64,000 nt of DNA from Chloroflexota bacterium (GCA_005880915.1 VBIW01000034.1:124001-188000), one strand, 5' to 3'. Positions 45,506 to 55,053 are shown, counted from the stretch's first letter. The notes: generated by a model from the letters alone, not told the origin. Program-made: numbers and translations.

Positions 45506-46831
45506 CGTCCCAAGACAGTTTGCGGCGGCGTAGTACTGCCCGACGAACTGGCGCAGATACCCGCCGTCGTCGTCAGCCACGGTCGAGGCGTGCGTGTTGC
45601 AGGCGACGCATCCTCCCAGCGCATCGGTGGTGGGCGCCCCGCCGTTGTTGGTCACGCCGTCCTTGGCGCCGTCCGTGTAGGTCGTCTGGCACGCATTGCC
45701 GGCGCCGAAAAGCACGGCGATCAAGCCCGCCGAGAAAAGGTCGCTGGGGTGGCTGATGAAGTACGGCGCGACGTTGTCCTGGTAGTGCCCGCACGTGTTG
45801 TTCATGGTCAGGAAGTACTGGTTGCCCACCGGGACCTGCCACGCGACCTGCGGCCGGCCGGTCTTCGTCTTCAGCTCGCCGACATACGCGAGGTAGCGGC
45901 TGAAGTTTGGAAATGTGGTGTTGGTCGGATCCCACCAGTGAGTGAAGCCTGCGTTGTCCGCGCCCTGCGCCTCCCACCACGCCGCGTCGTGGTCGTCCAC
46001 ATCGTTGAAGACCAGGTCCCAGGTGCTGCCGTAGGGGTTGCTCGAGATGCCGGCCGAGTTCAGGAACGCGGCTGTCGAGTCGGCGACGGCGAGAGCGTTG
46101 ACCGTGGGGTCCGTCGAGCTGTCGATGTCGATCCCGCTCGCCCAACCCGACGCGTGAATCGCCAGCGACGCGTTGGGCGCGTAGAGGTCGCGAATCTTCA
46201 GCAGCGCCCGCCCGAAGCCCTGGGCGGTGTCCGGGATGCCGGCCACGTCGGCGAAGCCCGACCCGGACACCCTGGCGCTGAGCGTCGAGGCATCGCCGCC
46301 CGCCGCGCGCTGCTGCAGGTAGCCCCACAGGTCCGGCTCCACCTGGACCACGACGGCCTTGCCGAACGCGCCCGCCTTCTGCATGAGCAGCTTGAAGTTG
46401 GCGTAGTAGGCGTTCATCGTCGCAACGTTGTTCAGGTTGCTGAAATCCCGGTCCGATTCGTTGGCGCCCGTAGATGGGGTCGACTGCAGGAGCTCGTAGT
46501 AGCTGAACACCGGGATATAGCTGTTCGCGGCGGAGTCGTTCATGTAGAGGCTGGCAAACGCGCCGGCCGGGCTGTTCCATGTCTCCCAGCCGCTGCCGGT
46601 GTTCACACCGGCCGACAGATACTGGTAGCGATAGCCCCAGGGAACGCCGCTCGTGGTCATCCAGCTGATGCTGCCGGGGTCGTTCGCCAGACCGAATTCC
46701 AGCCGAGTTTGCGGCAGGGCTGAGGCGGCGAGGCGATTGAACGTATGGCCGGTCCGCACAGTCGCGTTCACAGGCACGAGGTTCAGGGCCGCCACGGCAA
46801 CGACGGCGACGACCGCCCTGGCGTGGGTCAG
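44345..46831 (-). CDS. Secreted TIM-barrel-like putative glycoside hydrolase with four-repeat tail
   Basis: This 828-aa protein has a signal peptide if it starts at CTG 46831 (MTHARAVVAVVAVAALNLVP); the next usual start, GTG 46795, lacks one. Residues about 40-430 look like an alpha/beta barrel: VVVQVEPDLWGYLQQ, LAIHASGWASGIDID, LVFNDVDDHDAAWWEAQG and GRPQVAWQVPVGNQYF, with acidic residues at strand ends as in glycoside hydrolases. I cannot place it in a numbered GH family. The last 385 residues are four DNIH repeats, the first with a Cys pair (NCLGT ... SSGCVTV). The CTG overlaps the TGA of the upstream beta-propeller gene. Confidence 0.78.
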   Translation of the reverse strand: MTHARAVVAVVAVAALNLVPVNATVRTGHTFNRLAASALPQTRLEFGLANDPGSISWMTTSGVPWGYRYQYLSAGVNTGSGWETWNSPAGAFASLYMNDSAANSYIPVFSYYELLQSTPSTGANESDRDFSNLNNVATMNAYYANFKLLMQKAGAFGKAVVVQVEPDLWGYLQQRAAGGDASTLSARVSGSGFADVAGIPDTAQGFGRALLKIRDLYAPNASLAIHASGWASGIDIDSSTDPTVNALAVADSTAAFLNSAGISSNPYGSTWDLVFNDVDDHDAAWWEAQGADNAGFTHWWDPTNTTFPNFSRYLAYVGELKTKTGRPQVAWQVPVGNQYFLTMNNTCGHYQDNVAPYFISHPSDLFSAGLIAVLFGAGNACQTTYTDGAKDGVTNNGGAPTTDALGGCVACNTHASTVADDDGGYLRQFVGQYYAAANCLGTSTYKTFINWYDKASAGMVGDNIHILNLGSSTSSGCVTVSGQAVVSWSAGAGQETYVTMPGGVIGGPVIISVTTGGPVLASQRVQFNQSFNEVWAESASQAATTSYFQWFDKASAGFLNDNIHVQNPGGTSATVTVSLPGASSQVLTVAPGAESYATFPQGTMGGPVLVSSMQPVLASQRVQFNQTFNEVWAESAAQAATTSYVNWYDKASGGMLNDNIHLLNPGGTPASVTISLPGTSSQILSVPAGAERYASFPQGSIGGPVTVVSTQPVLASQRVQFNQSFNEVWAESGGQAATASHLNWYDKASTGMLNDNIHVLDPGGTPAAVTISLPGAASMVVSVPAGGEAYAHFPQGTIGGPVTISSTQPVLASQRVQYYSTFNEIWSG

Positions 46832-49485
46832 AGAGCCGCTATCTCGTTGAAGGTCGAGAAGTACTGAACCCGTTGCGAGGCAAGGACAGGCTGGGTCGAC
46901 GTCACCGTCACCGGCCCGCCGATCGTGCCCTGGGGGAAGTGCGCATACGCCTCCCCACCCGCCGGGACGCTCACCACGAGGGCCGTGGCCCCGGGCAGGC
47001 TGATCGTCACGGTGGCCGCGGCACCGCCCGGGTTGAGGACGTGGATGTTGTCGTTGTACATGCCGGCCGAGGCCTTGTCGTACCAGTTCAAGTGGCTCGT
47101 CGTCGCGGCCTGGGTCGCACTCTCCGCCCAGACCTCGTTGAATGACTGATTGAACTGCACGCGCTGGGACGCCAGCACCGGTTGCGTCGACGACACGGTC
47201 ACAGGCCCGCCGATGCTGCCCTGCGGGAAGTTCGCGTAGCGCTCCGCACCCGCCGGGACGCTGAGGATCTGAGAGGTCGCACCGGCCAGGCTGATCGTCA
47301 CTGTCGCCGCCGCGCCACTTGTGTTGAGGACGTGGATGTTGTCGTTCAGCATCCCGGCCGAGGCCTTGTCGTACCAGTTCACGTATGTCGTGGCCGCCGC
47401 CTGCGTTGCGCTCTCAGCCCAGACCTCGTTGAAGGACTGGCTGAACTGCACTCTCTGCGACGCGAGCACCGGCTGCGTCGAGGACACGGTCACTGGTCCT
47501 CCGATGTTGCCTTGCGGGAAGCTCGCGTACGACTCGGCGCCGGGTGCCACGGTGAAAATCTGCGACGTTGCCCCCTGCAGGCTGATCGTCACGGTTGCGC
47601 TCGTCCCGCCAGGGTTGAGGACGTGGATGTTGTCGTTCAGGAATCCTGCCGATGCTTTGTCAAACCACTGGAAGTAGCTCGTCGTCGCGGCTTGCGACGC
47701 AGTCTCTGCCCACACTTCGTTGAACGACTGGTTGAACTGCACCCGCTGCGAGGCGAGTACCGGCGGGCCGGAATTGACCGTCACCAGGACCGGACCGCCG
47801 ATCGTCCCCGCCGGCAGCGTCACGTACGTCTCCTGGCCCGCCCCGGCGGCCCACGCGACGCCCGGGTACCCGGTCACGGTCACGCAGCCGGAGCTGGTGG
47901 TGCCGCCGGTGTTGAGGATGTGGATGTTGTCGGCCAGCATCCCGGCCGACGCCTTGTCGTACCAGTTGAGGTAAGAGGTCGACAGCGGCGTCCCGGTGCA
48001 GCCGAAGTTCATGTCGAACGATTTGATGAAGTTGTCCGCGGGGGCATAGACGGAACCGCCCGCCTCGGCGGGCGTGACGAAATGGTTCTGGCTTAGGAAC
48101 GCTGCGCTGTGGTAGATCTGCGCGCCAGTCGCCGCGTCGAACGCGTAGATCCCGACGTTTCCGATGCCGATGACCCACACTGCACCGCCGGCGACGATTG
48201 GCGGACCAAACGTCGTTGTGCCGCCGGCGTTCCAGTCCGGCGCCGTGCAGGTGGCGTTGCAGGGGCTGAAGGAAGGAGTCGAGGTATTGGTGCTGAGGGC
48301 GACCAGGCCGTGGTTCTCACACTCGACGTAGATGAACGGCGCGGCGTACGCGAACGAGCCGAAGGTCGCGTCCGTGTTGTTGCCAAAACAGACGGGCGCT
48401 TCCGAATAGGTTGCGGGCTTCGGTGTCGGAAACAGCTGGCCATCCATGCCGCCCAGGCTGGCCGGGTTGAGGAGAAACCCTGCCCCCCACTTCCCGGACT
48501 GGAACATGAGGCTGGGGCTAATCAGCACCGAGGTCGCCGAACCGAGGTCCTGGTCGTTGCCGCACCAGTTGTTCTTCCAGTCCTGAGGAACAAACGAATC
48601 CTGGTGGGCAAGGGTTGACGAAAATCGGACGACGGCATCGTTCTCGAAGGTCGGGGTGCCGTTGAGGTTGGCGTTGCAGCCGCTCCCGGTGCCGTTGCCC
48701 GAGGTCTCGAAGACGTTCCCGGTCGAGTCATCGACCACGACACCACCGGCACCCCAGAAGCCGGCCGCGACTCCGGGAGTCACGTAGTAGTTCGTGATCG
48801 CCGCGCCGCTCGTTGGAACCGCCGCGATGTAGCCGTGATAGCTCCCGCAGTCCCCGTTGCGGCCGCCGAAGGGCACGTACACAAAACCGTTGCGCAGCGC
48901 GAGGGCGCCACGCTGGCCCTGGATGGTCCAGTCGAATCCAGCCGGCGTGATCGCCGTGTTGAGCACGATGTTGCCCGAGCTGCCGAGGTCCAGGCCGAAC
49001 AGGTGATACGTGGGAGGCGTGCCGGCCAGTTCGGCGACGACATAGATGCGGTTGGCCGTCGTGTCGATGACCGGCGTGCTGAGGATTCCGGGCTTGAGGG
49101 TGCTGCAGCCCCAGCCGCTCGTCTGGATGGCGCCGACGTTCTTGCTCCAGAGCACTGTCCCGTCTGACTGCTTCAGCGCGTACACCGTGCCGTTGAGCGT
49201 GCCGGCGTAGACGACGCCGTTCAAGACCAGAGGCTCGGCGTAAACCTGGTCGTCCAGCGCCGGCGAGGTCCAGCCGGCGGATGCGGATGCGACCTTGGGC
49301 AGCGTCGGGTCATTGCCGGTGTGCGCGTCGTCGCGGTGATACACGGTCCACGAGCCGGTCGAAGCGGCTGCCACTGCCTTGATGGGCGCGGGTCGGGACG
49401 GTGCTATCGCAACGGCGACGACCAGTGCCAGCAGCGCAGCCAAGGCAAGACATGCCGGCCGGTAGAGACCCCGCATCTTGGTCAT
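46828..49485 (-). CDS. Secreted PQQ-like beta-propeller protein with four-repeat tail
   Basis: This 885-aa protein has a signal peptide (LYRPACLALAALLALVVAVA) and a beta-propeller of about 450 residues with PQQ/pyrrolo-type blades (VVYAGTLNGTVYALKQSDGT, GGAVWVIGIGNVGIYAFDAA). No quinoprotein catalytic residues were identified, so a binding role is likelier than dehydrogenase activity. The last ~385 residues are four DNIH repeats, unit 1 with CTGT ... SSGCVTV. ATG 49485 is chosen because GGAGG precedes it by 5 nt. The TGA overlaps the proposed CTG of the next gene. Confidence 0.85.
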   Translation of the reverse strand: MTKMRGLYRPACLALAALLALVVAVAIAPSRPAPIKAVAAASTGSWTVYHRDDAHTGNDPTLPKVASASAGWTSPALDDQVYAEPLVLNGVVYAGTLNGTVYALKQSDGTVLWSKNVGAIQTSGWGCSTLKPGILSTPVIDTTANRIYVVAELAGTPPTYHLFGLDLGSSGNIVLNTAITPAGFDWTIQGQRGALALRNGFVYVPFGGRNGDCGSYHGYIAAVPTSGAAITNYYVTPGVAAGFWGAGGVVVDDSTGNVFETSGNGTGSGCNANLNGTPTFENDAVVRFSSTLAHQDSFVPQDWKNNWCGNDQDLGSATSVLISPSLMFQSGKWGAGFLLNPASLGGMDGQLFPTPKPATYSEAPVCFGNNTDATFGSFAYAAPFIYVECENHGLVALSTNTSTPSFSPCNATCTAPDWNAGGTTTFGPPIVAGGAVWVIGIGNVGIYAFDAATGAQIYHSAAFLSQNHFVTPAEAGGSVYAPADNFIKSFDMNFGCTGTPLSTSYLNWYDKASAGMLADNIHILNTGGTTSSGCVTVTGYPGVAWAAGAGQETYVTLPAGTIGGPVLVTVNSGPPVLASQRVQFNQSFNEVWAETASQAATTSYFQWFDKASAGFLNDNIHVLNPGGTSATVTISLQGATSQIFTVAPGAESYASFPQGNIGGPVTVSSTQPVLASQRVQFSQSFNEVWAESATQAAATTYVNWYDKASAGMLNDNIHVLNTSGAAATVTISLAGATSQILSVPAGAERYANFPQGSIGGPVTVSSTQPVLASQRVQFNQSFNEVWAESATQAATTSHLNWYDKASAGMYNDNIHVLNPGGAAATVTISLPGATALVVSVPAGGEAYAHFPQGTIGGPVTVTSTQPVLASQRVQYFSTFNEIAAL
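46831..47998 (-). repeat. Four-unit DNIH repeat module 3
   Basis: DNIH codons lie near 47038, 47332, 47629 and 47923, spacing 294-297 bp. Closely similar to module 2, unit for unit. Confidence 0.88.
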
Positions 49486-49522
49486 CAACGCCTCCGGGGC
49501 GACCCGTGGTCGCCCGATCTAG

Positions 49523-52198
49523 CTAATCGGCCGGTATTTCGTTGAACGACTGGTAGTACTGGACGCGCTGTGAAGCAAGGACAGGCAGGGTCGAGCTGAT
49601 CGTGACCGGACCCCCGATGGTGCCCGGTGGGAAAGTGACGTAAGCCTCCGCTCCGGCTGCGACCGTGATCATCAGCGGGGTCGCGCCCGGCAGACCGACG
49701 GTCACACTCGCGCTAGCGCTCCCCGGGTTGAGCAGGTGGATGTTGTCGTTGGCCATCCCCGCCGAGGCCTTGTCGTACCAGTTGACGTAGCTCGTCGCGG
49801 CCGCCCTCGCGGCGGTCACCGCGGGGACCTCGTTAAAGGATGAGTAGTACTGCACGCGCTGAGTCGCGAGAAGCGGCTGCGTCGAAGTCACTTTGACCGG
49901 TCCGCCGATCGTGCCCTGCGGGAACGTGACGTAAGTTTCGGCCCCACCCGCAATCGTCACGGTTCGCGGCCCCACCCCCGAAACGGTCACAGTCACGCTT
50001 GCGCTCGACGTACCCGGGTTGAGCAGGTGGATGTTGTCGTTGAACATGCCCGGCGAGGCCTTGTCGTACCAGTTGAAGTAGCTGGTCGCGGCCGCCTGGG
50101 CCGGGTTGAGCGCCCAGACCTCGTTGAAAGTCTGGTTGTACTGCACCCGCTGGGATGCGAGAACGGGCTGGCTCGCCGTCACGGTGACAGGGCCACCGAT
50201 CGTGCCCGCCGGGAACGTGACGTAGGTCTCGGCGCCGGGCGCTACGGTGACGACCTGTGCGGGGGCTCCGGGCAGGGCGACCGTGACGCTCGAAGCCGTG
50301 CCGCCTGGATTGAGAAGGTGAATGTTGTCGTTGAGCATGCCGGGTGAAGCCTTGTCGAACCAGTTGAAGTAGCTGGTGGTCGCCGCCTGCGTCGCCGCCG
50401 CCGTCCAGACCTCGTTGAACGACTGGCCGAACTGGACGCGCTGCGAGGCCAGCACAGCCGGACCCGAATTCACCGTCACCATCACCGGGCCGCCAATCGT
50501 GCCGGCCGGCATCGTCACATAAGTCTCCTGGCCGCCGGTCGCGGTCCAGGGCGCTACCGCCTTGCCGCTCACCGTGACGCAGCCTGAGCTCGCGGCGGTC
50601 CCCGGGTTGAGAAGGTGAATGTTGTCGCCGGCGACTCCGGGCGACGCCTTGTCATACCAGTTCAGGTAGCTCGTGAACAGAGTTGGTCCAGGCGTCACCG
50701 AGCTCGTGCCGGCGCCGACTCCGGGTCCGCTGCTGTTTATGCCCTGGACGGTGAACGTGTACGGCGTGCCGGCAGTCAATCCGGTGACTGTGGCGAAGGT
50801 CGCGTTGCCCGGCACCGTCACGGTCGCTCCGCCCGGGCTCGCCGTCACCTGGTAGCTCGTGACCGGTCCGCCCGCGGTGGGCGCTGCAGTCCAGCTGATC
50901 GACGCCGACGTGTTCCCCGGACACGCGTTGAGGTCGCCGACCAGGCCGGGGATCAGCGTGAAGTGGGTGGCGAGGGCGTTCCACAGCTCTCGTGCGCCAC
51001 CCCCGTAGTCGAGGGTGAACAGGCCCACGCCGCGCAGGTCGTCCTTGTTGACGACGTCGTACTTGTAGCTCAACGAGACCGAATCGTCGAAGTACTGCAG
51101 GCGATTGCAGTTGAAGTCCGAGTCGTACCACGTGTCCCACTCCGTGACCCCTTCGCTCGGATCGCGATGCGAGGTGAAGTTGTAGACCCCACTCTGGGTG
51201 CGGACGGTGGACGCGTAGAGGTACGTCGGCGTGGCGAAATTCTCGTTGGGGAAAATGCCGTTCGGTTGGAGGTACGGATGCGGGTCGGTCAGGTTGCCGA
51301 CGCATCCCCGCCGGCCGTAGTACGGCTGGCCGAGGATGATCTTGTGGGAAGGCGCGTAGTTCAGGTACTGGCTCATCGACTTGGTGACGTTGAAGCGATA
51401 TGTGTTGAGCGGCGAGACGGGGTTGAAGCAGTACGCAGTGCAGTTGAGAGGCACCTCCGACCAGTTCGACATATCGCTGTCGTACGACATGACGAAGAAG
51501 GCGTCCACGTACGGCTGCAGGCCGGCGATGTCAAAGAACTCGAGGTTGTCCTCTGCCGATCCGGCGTAGGTGTCGATGAGCAGGTAGCTGCCGGCCGGCA
51601 TCGCGGCCCGCAGGTTCTGCGTGAACGCGGTCATCTGTGACCTGCTGGTCTGGCCATTGGGGCATGTGATGTTGTTGGCTTCGTAGTTGATGTTGATTCC
51701 GTCGAGGCCTAGCCCAGTCATCTGACCCACGATTTCGCCGATGGTGTGTCCGGCGTTTACCTGCGTCAGGCCCGCACACACAGGGGCGTCCCCATGCAGG
51801 TTCAACGAGACGACGACTTTGGTACCAGCCGCATGCGCGGTGTTGAGTAGATTGGTCATTGTCGTCGAGTGGTAGATGTTCCAGTCCGTATCTCGGATCA
51901 GGGCGCCGTCGCCGGCGTTCACGTGCAGCGCGAAAAAGACCACCGTGCTGAGAAGGCTGAAGTTCCAGCTCGGGTAACCGACCGAGGGGTCGCCGATCAT
52001 GCTCGCGTTGACGAATCCGAGAACCTCGCGTCTCAGCTGCGAGTTCGCCGCCTGGACGGCAGCCATGGGTATCGCGCCGCGATTTGCGTGCAGCGCGATC
52101 TGTGGTGAGCTCGACGGGCCCCGAGCAGCAAATGCTGCGGGCAACGTCAAACCGATCATCAGGATCAGGACCACCAAGAGCGTCGTGAGTCGGTTCAT
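49523..52198 (-). CDS. Secreted GH18-like protein with FN3 domain and four-repeat tail
   Basis: This 891-aa protein has a signal peptide (MNRLTTLLVVLILMIGLTLP), a glycoside hydrolase family 18-like barrel (about 45-410), a fibronectin type III domain (about 420-505, TSASISWTAAP ... VTSYQVTASPGG ... GTPYTFTVQGIN) and four DNIH repeats. The GH18 active-site strand reads LDGININYE: the general acid Glu is kept, but the Asp two residues before it is Asn, unlike its neighbour gene. Other motifs (FFVMSYDSDMSNW, LGQPYYGRRGC) are typical of GH18. It may act on chitin or peptidoglycan, or be a lectin if inactive. ATG 52198. Confidence 0.87.
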   Translation of the reverse strand: MNRLTTLLVVLILMIGLTLPAAFAARGPSSSPQIALHANRGAIPMAAVQAANSQLRREVLGFVNASMIGDPSVGYPSWNFSLLSTVVFFALHVNAGDGALIRDTDWNIYHSTTMTNLLNTAHAAGTKVVVSLNLHGDAPVCAGLTQVNAGHTIGEIVGQMTGLGLDGININYEANNITCPNGQTSRSQMTAFTQNLRAAMPAGSYLLIDTYAGSAEDNLEFFDIAGLQPYVDAFFVMSYDSDMSNWSEVPLNCTAYCFNPVSPLNTYRFNVTKSMSQYLNYAPSHKIILGQPYYGRRGCVGNLTDPHPYLQPNGIFPNENFATPTYLYASTVRTQSGVYNFTSHRDPSEGVTEWDTWYDSDFNCNRLQYFDDSVSLSYKYDVVNKDDLRGVGLFTLDYGGGARELWNALATHFTLIPGLVGDLNACPGNTSASISWTAAPTAGGPVTSYQVTASPGGATVTVPGNATFATVTGLTAGTPYTFTVQGINSSGPGVGAGTSSVTPGPTLFTSYLNWYDKASPGVAGDNIHLLNPGTAASSGCVTVSGKAVAPWTATGGQETYVTMPAGTIGGPVMVTVNSGPAVLASQRVQFGQSFNEVWTAAATQAATTSYFNWFDKASPGMLNDNIHLLNPGGTASSVTVALPGAPAQVVTVAPGAETYVTFPAGTIGGPVTVTASQPVLASQRVQYNQTFNEVWALNPAQAAATSYFNWYDKASPGMFNDNIHLLNPGTSSASVTVTVSGVGPRTVTIAGGAETYVTFPQGTIGGPVKVTSTQPLLATQRVQYYSSFNEVPAVTAARAAATSYVNWYDKASAGMANDNIHLLNPGSASASVTVGLPGATPLMITVAAGAEAYVTFPPGTIGGPVTISSTLPVLASQRVQYYQSFNEIPAD
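49526..50688 (-). repeat. Four-unit DNIH repeat module 4
   Basis: DNIH codons lie near 49735, 50027, 50320 and 50615, spacing 292-295 bp. Unit 1 has SSGCVTV but no preceding CxGT; it follows the FN3 domain directly. Confidence 0.88.
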
Positions 52199-52314
52199 GA
52201 GCGTAAGCAATGAGCCGTGCCCGGACACTCTAGCAAATGATTCCCCTCATTCCAGCCTCCAAGCTCAACGGCCGGACGCCCCATGCCTGCGTTCGAGTCG
52301 CCCAAACGGGCTAT

Positions 52315-55002
52315 CTAGGCTGCGGGGATCTCGTTGAACGTTTGGTAGAACTGGACGCGCTGCGAGGCGAGGATCGGCTGATTCGAGATCACTGTCACCG
52401 GGCCGCCGATCGTGCCCGCGGGAAAGCTGACGTAGGACTCGGCCCCCGGCGCGACAGTCACCGTGACCGCTTTCGATCCTGGCATGCTAACCGTCACGCT
52501 TGCGGCCGTACCGCCGGGATTGAGCAGGTGGATGTTGTCGCTCTCCATACCCGGTGAGGCCTTGTCGTACCAGTTAAGGTAGTCAGCCGGCGCAGCCTGG
52601 GCCGCAGACAGCCCGGGCACCTCGTTGAATGACTGCACGTACTCGACCCGCTGTGAAGCCAGGACTGGCTGCGTCGAGCTCACCTTGACCGGGCCGCCGA
52701 TCGTGCCCGCGGGAAAGCTCACATAGCTCTCGGCTGCGGGTCCAACGCTCACGGTCAGCGAGCTACTTCCGGGGAGACTCACCATCACGCTCGCGCCCGC
52801 AGTCCCCGGGTTGAGCAGGTGGATGTTGTCGGCGACCATCCCGGGCGATGCCTTGTCGTACCAGTTGAAATAAGTGGTTGTCGAAGCTTGCGCCGAGCTC
52901 TGTGCCAGGACCTCGTTGAAGGTCTGGTTGTACTGAACCCTCTGCGACGCGAGCACGGGCTGGGTCGAGGTCACCGTCACCGGTCCGCCAATCGTGCCGC
53001 CGGGGAAGGTGACGTAGGCCGCGGCACCAGGGGCGATGGTGACCGACTGCGGGCTCGCCCCCGGAACGCCAACTGTCACGCTGGCGCTCGTGCCTCCCGG
53101 GTTGACGAGGTGGATGTTGTCGTTGACCATGCCCGGCGAAGCTTTGTCGAACCAGTTGAAGTAGCTCGTGGTGGCCGCCTGGCCGGCACCAGCGGTCCAG
53201 ACCTCGTTGAACGACTGGCCGTACTGAACCCTCTGCGATGCCAGCACGGCGGGGCCCGAGTTGACTGTCACCCGCACGGGCCCGCCCATCGTGCCCGCGG
53301 GCATCGTCACGTAAGTCTCCTGTCCCGGGTTCGCGCTCCAGGCCGCCACGGCCTTGCCGCTCACGGTGACGCAGCCGGTGCTGGCTGTCGGACCTGGGTT
53401 GAGGAGGTGGATGTTGTCTGCCACCACACCAGGGGAGGCCTTGTCAAACCAGTTGAGATAGCTCGTGGCGACGGGAGGACCAGACGGTGTCACGGGCGCT
53501 GTTGTCGCACCCAGCCCTGTCCCGCCCGCGTTGATGGCCTGCACAGTAAAGGTGTACGCGGTGCCAGGCGTCAGCCCCATCATGTCCGCCAGGGTGACGT
53601 TCGCCGGCACGTTCACGCTGGCGCCGCCGGGGCTGGCCGTCACCTGATAGCTCGCCACCGACGCCCCGCTGCTCGCAGCGGCGGTCCAGCTGACTGTCAC
53701 GTGAGAGTCGCCGGCGCAGGCGCTCAGGTTGCCGGGCTGCCCGGGGACGATTGAGAAGTGGGTCGCCAGCGCGTTCCAGAGCTCCGGCGCACCGCCGCCG
53801 TAGTTCAAGTTCCAGATGCCGACACCTCGCAGGCCGTCTTGATTCACCAGGTCGTACTTGAGGCCCAGCGACGTGGCGTCGTCCCAGTACAGCTCGCGCG
53901 TGCAGCCCATCGTCGTGTTTATCCACGTGTCCCACCGTTCCTGCCCCGCGGGGTCGTAAGGATCGCGATGCGCGACATAGCTGCCTGCCTGCACGGTGTA
54001 GTAGCCGGCCTCGGTGGATGCATCCAGGTATGAATCGGCCGTCACCGCGCCGGAGGGATATTGGTTCTGCGTGGCGCTGGTGACGCAGGACTTGCGGCCG
54101 TAGTAGGGAACGCCGAGGATGATCTTCGACGTCACCACGGTCGCCGCGTACTGGGCCGCAGTAGATATGTCGTTGTAGTAGTAGCCGCTGAGCGGCGCTG
54201 TCGGACTCAGGCAGAAGCTGCTGCAACCGAGCGGCGACCTCTTGTAGTTCGAGTACTCGAGGTCATACGCCATCACGAAGAACGAGTCGACGCTTGACGC
54301 CATGCCCGCGACGTCCATGAAACCGACGGGGTCTGACGCCGAGCTCGCATACGTGTCGACGGACAGATATGAACCGGCTCCCAATGCAGACCGCAGCCCG
54401 CTGACGACGCTGGTCAGGGCGTGCCGCCCCCAGGATGAATCGGCAGGGCTGCCGCAGCTGCCGTTGAGCCCTTCGTAATCGACGTTGACACCATCTACGC
54501 CTTTGGCTTTGACCTCCGCGACTGTGTTCGCGATGGTCGTCGAAGAGTGCGTCAGCGCGGAGCACATGTGCGGATTGCCCGCGGCAAAGTCCTGCTGGAT
54601 GATGGTCAGCACGACCCTGGTGCCGTGAGCGTGGGCGGTGCTGACCAGCCCACCGACCTGGCTCGAGTCCCAGACCGTCCTGTCGCTGTCCGCGGCGAAC
54701 GTTCCATCGTCCTGGACGTGAAGGCCGAAGAACGCGACGGTGGTGAGCAGGGAGAAGTTCCACGTCGAGTAGCCCACCGTTGGGTCGCTCAGGCTGCTCG
54801 CGAGCGCGAACCCGAAAACCTCGCGTTTCAAGGTGGGCGTGCTTGCCGCGACGCCGCGAGGGCCAGTCCGCGTCGTGCTGTGTTTGGCCGCATCAACTCC
54901 CGGCGAGGCCGAAACGTTGATCGCACCCACGAGCAACCCGTTGCCCAGTGCCAGGAGAGCAGTCAGTACTAGGACGAAGCGTCCCGTTCGTTGCAGGTAC
55001 AT
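52315..55002 (-). CDS. Secreted GH18-family hydrolase with FN3 domain and four-repeat tail
   Basis: This 895-aa paralogue of the preceding protein has a signal peptide (MYLQRTGRFVLVLTALLALG), a GH18 barrel (about 55-420), an FN3 domain (about 430-510, YQVTASPGGASVNVPANV) and four DNIH repeats. The active-site strand is VDGVNVDYEG: D-G-x-N-x-D-x-E, the form found in SleL/YaaH-type peptidoglycan N-acetylglucosaminidases, so it should be active. FFVMAYDLEYSNY and LGVPYYGRKSC support the fold. ATG 55002 is used for the signal peptide; the frame is open to 55053. It is the promoter-proximal gene of the five-gene tandem. Confidence 0.9.
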   Translation of the reverse strand: MYLQRTGRFVLVLTALLALGNGLLVGAINVSASPGVDAAKHSTTRTGPRGVAASTPTLKREVFGFALASSLSDPTVGYSTWNFSLLTTVAFFGLHVQDDGTFAADSDRTVWDSSQVGGLVSTAHAHGTRVVLTIIQQDFAAGNPHMCSALTHSSTTIANTVAEVKAKGVDGVNVDYEGLNGSCGSPADSSWGRHALTSVVSGLRSALGAGSYLSVDTYASSASDPVGFMDVAGMASSVDSFFVMAYDLEYSNYKRSPLGCSSFCLSPTAPLSGYYYNDISTAAQYAATVVTSKIILGVPYYGRKSCVTSATQNQYPSGAVTADSYLDASTEAGYYTVQAGSYVAHRDPYDPAGQERWDTWINTTMGCTRELYWDDATSLGLKYDLVNQDGLRGVGIWNLNYGGGAPELWNALATHFSIVPGQPGNLSACAGDSHVTVSWTAAASSGASVASYQVTASPGGASVNVPANVTLADMMGLTPGTAYTFTVQAINAGGTGLGATTAPVTPSGPPVATSYLNWFDKASPGVVADNIHLLNPGPTASTGCVTVSGKAVAAWSANPGQETYVTMPAGTMGGPVRVTVNSGPAVLASQRVQYGQSFNEVWTAGAGQAATTSYFNWFDKASPGMVNDNIHLVNPGGTSASVTVGVPGASPQSVTIAPGAAAYVTFPGGTIGGPVTVTSTQPVLASQRVQYNQTFNEVLAQSSAQASTTTYFNWYDKASPGMVADNIHLLNPGTAGASVMVSLPGSSSLTVSVGPAAESYVSFPAGTIGGPVKVSSTQPVLASQRVEYVQSFNEVPGLSAAQAAPADYLNWYDKASPGMESDNIHLLNPGGTAASVTVSMPGSKAVTVTVAPGAESYVSFPAGTIGGPVTVISNQPILASQRVQFYQTFNEIPAA
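52318..53472 (-). repeat. Four-unit DNIH repeat module 5
   Basis: DNIH codons lie near 52525, 52819, 53110 and 53408, spacing 291-298 bp. Closest to module 4 by position (unit 2 YFNWFDKASPGM, unit 3 YFNWYDKASPGM). Confidence 0.88.
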
Positions 55003-55025
55003 GTGGCGGGTACCGGGTGTCGCAC

Positions 55026-55053
55026 TGTACACGGCCGCTACACGCGAGGTCAA
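55026..55053 (-). promoter_or_regulatory. Candidate promoter for the five-gene repeat-protein run
   Basis: On the minus strand TTGACC (55048-55053) and TGTACA (55026-55031) are 16 bp apart, ending 24 bp before the ATG at 55002. The -10 matches consensus at only three positions. Confidence 0.3.

Noticed and set aside
45140..46723. Long plus-strand open frame (about 527 codons) opposite the TIM-barrel repeat gene
   Set aside because: It is an antisense shadow of a GC-rich, repeat-bearing gene: composition is Arg/Val/Asp-rich with no domain, while the minus strand has signal peptide, domain and repeats.
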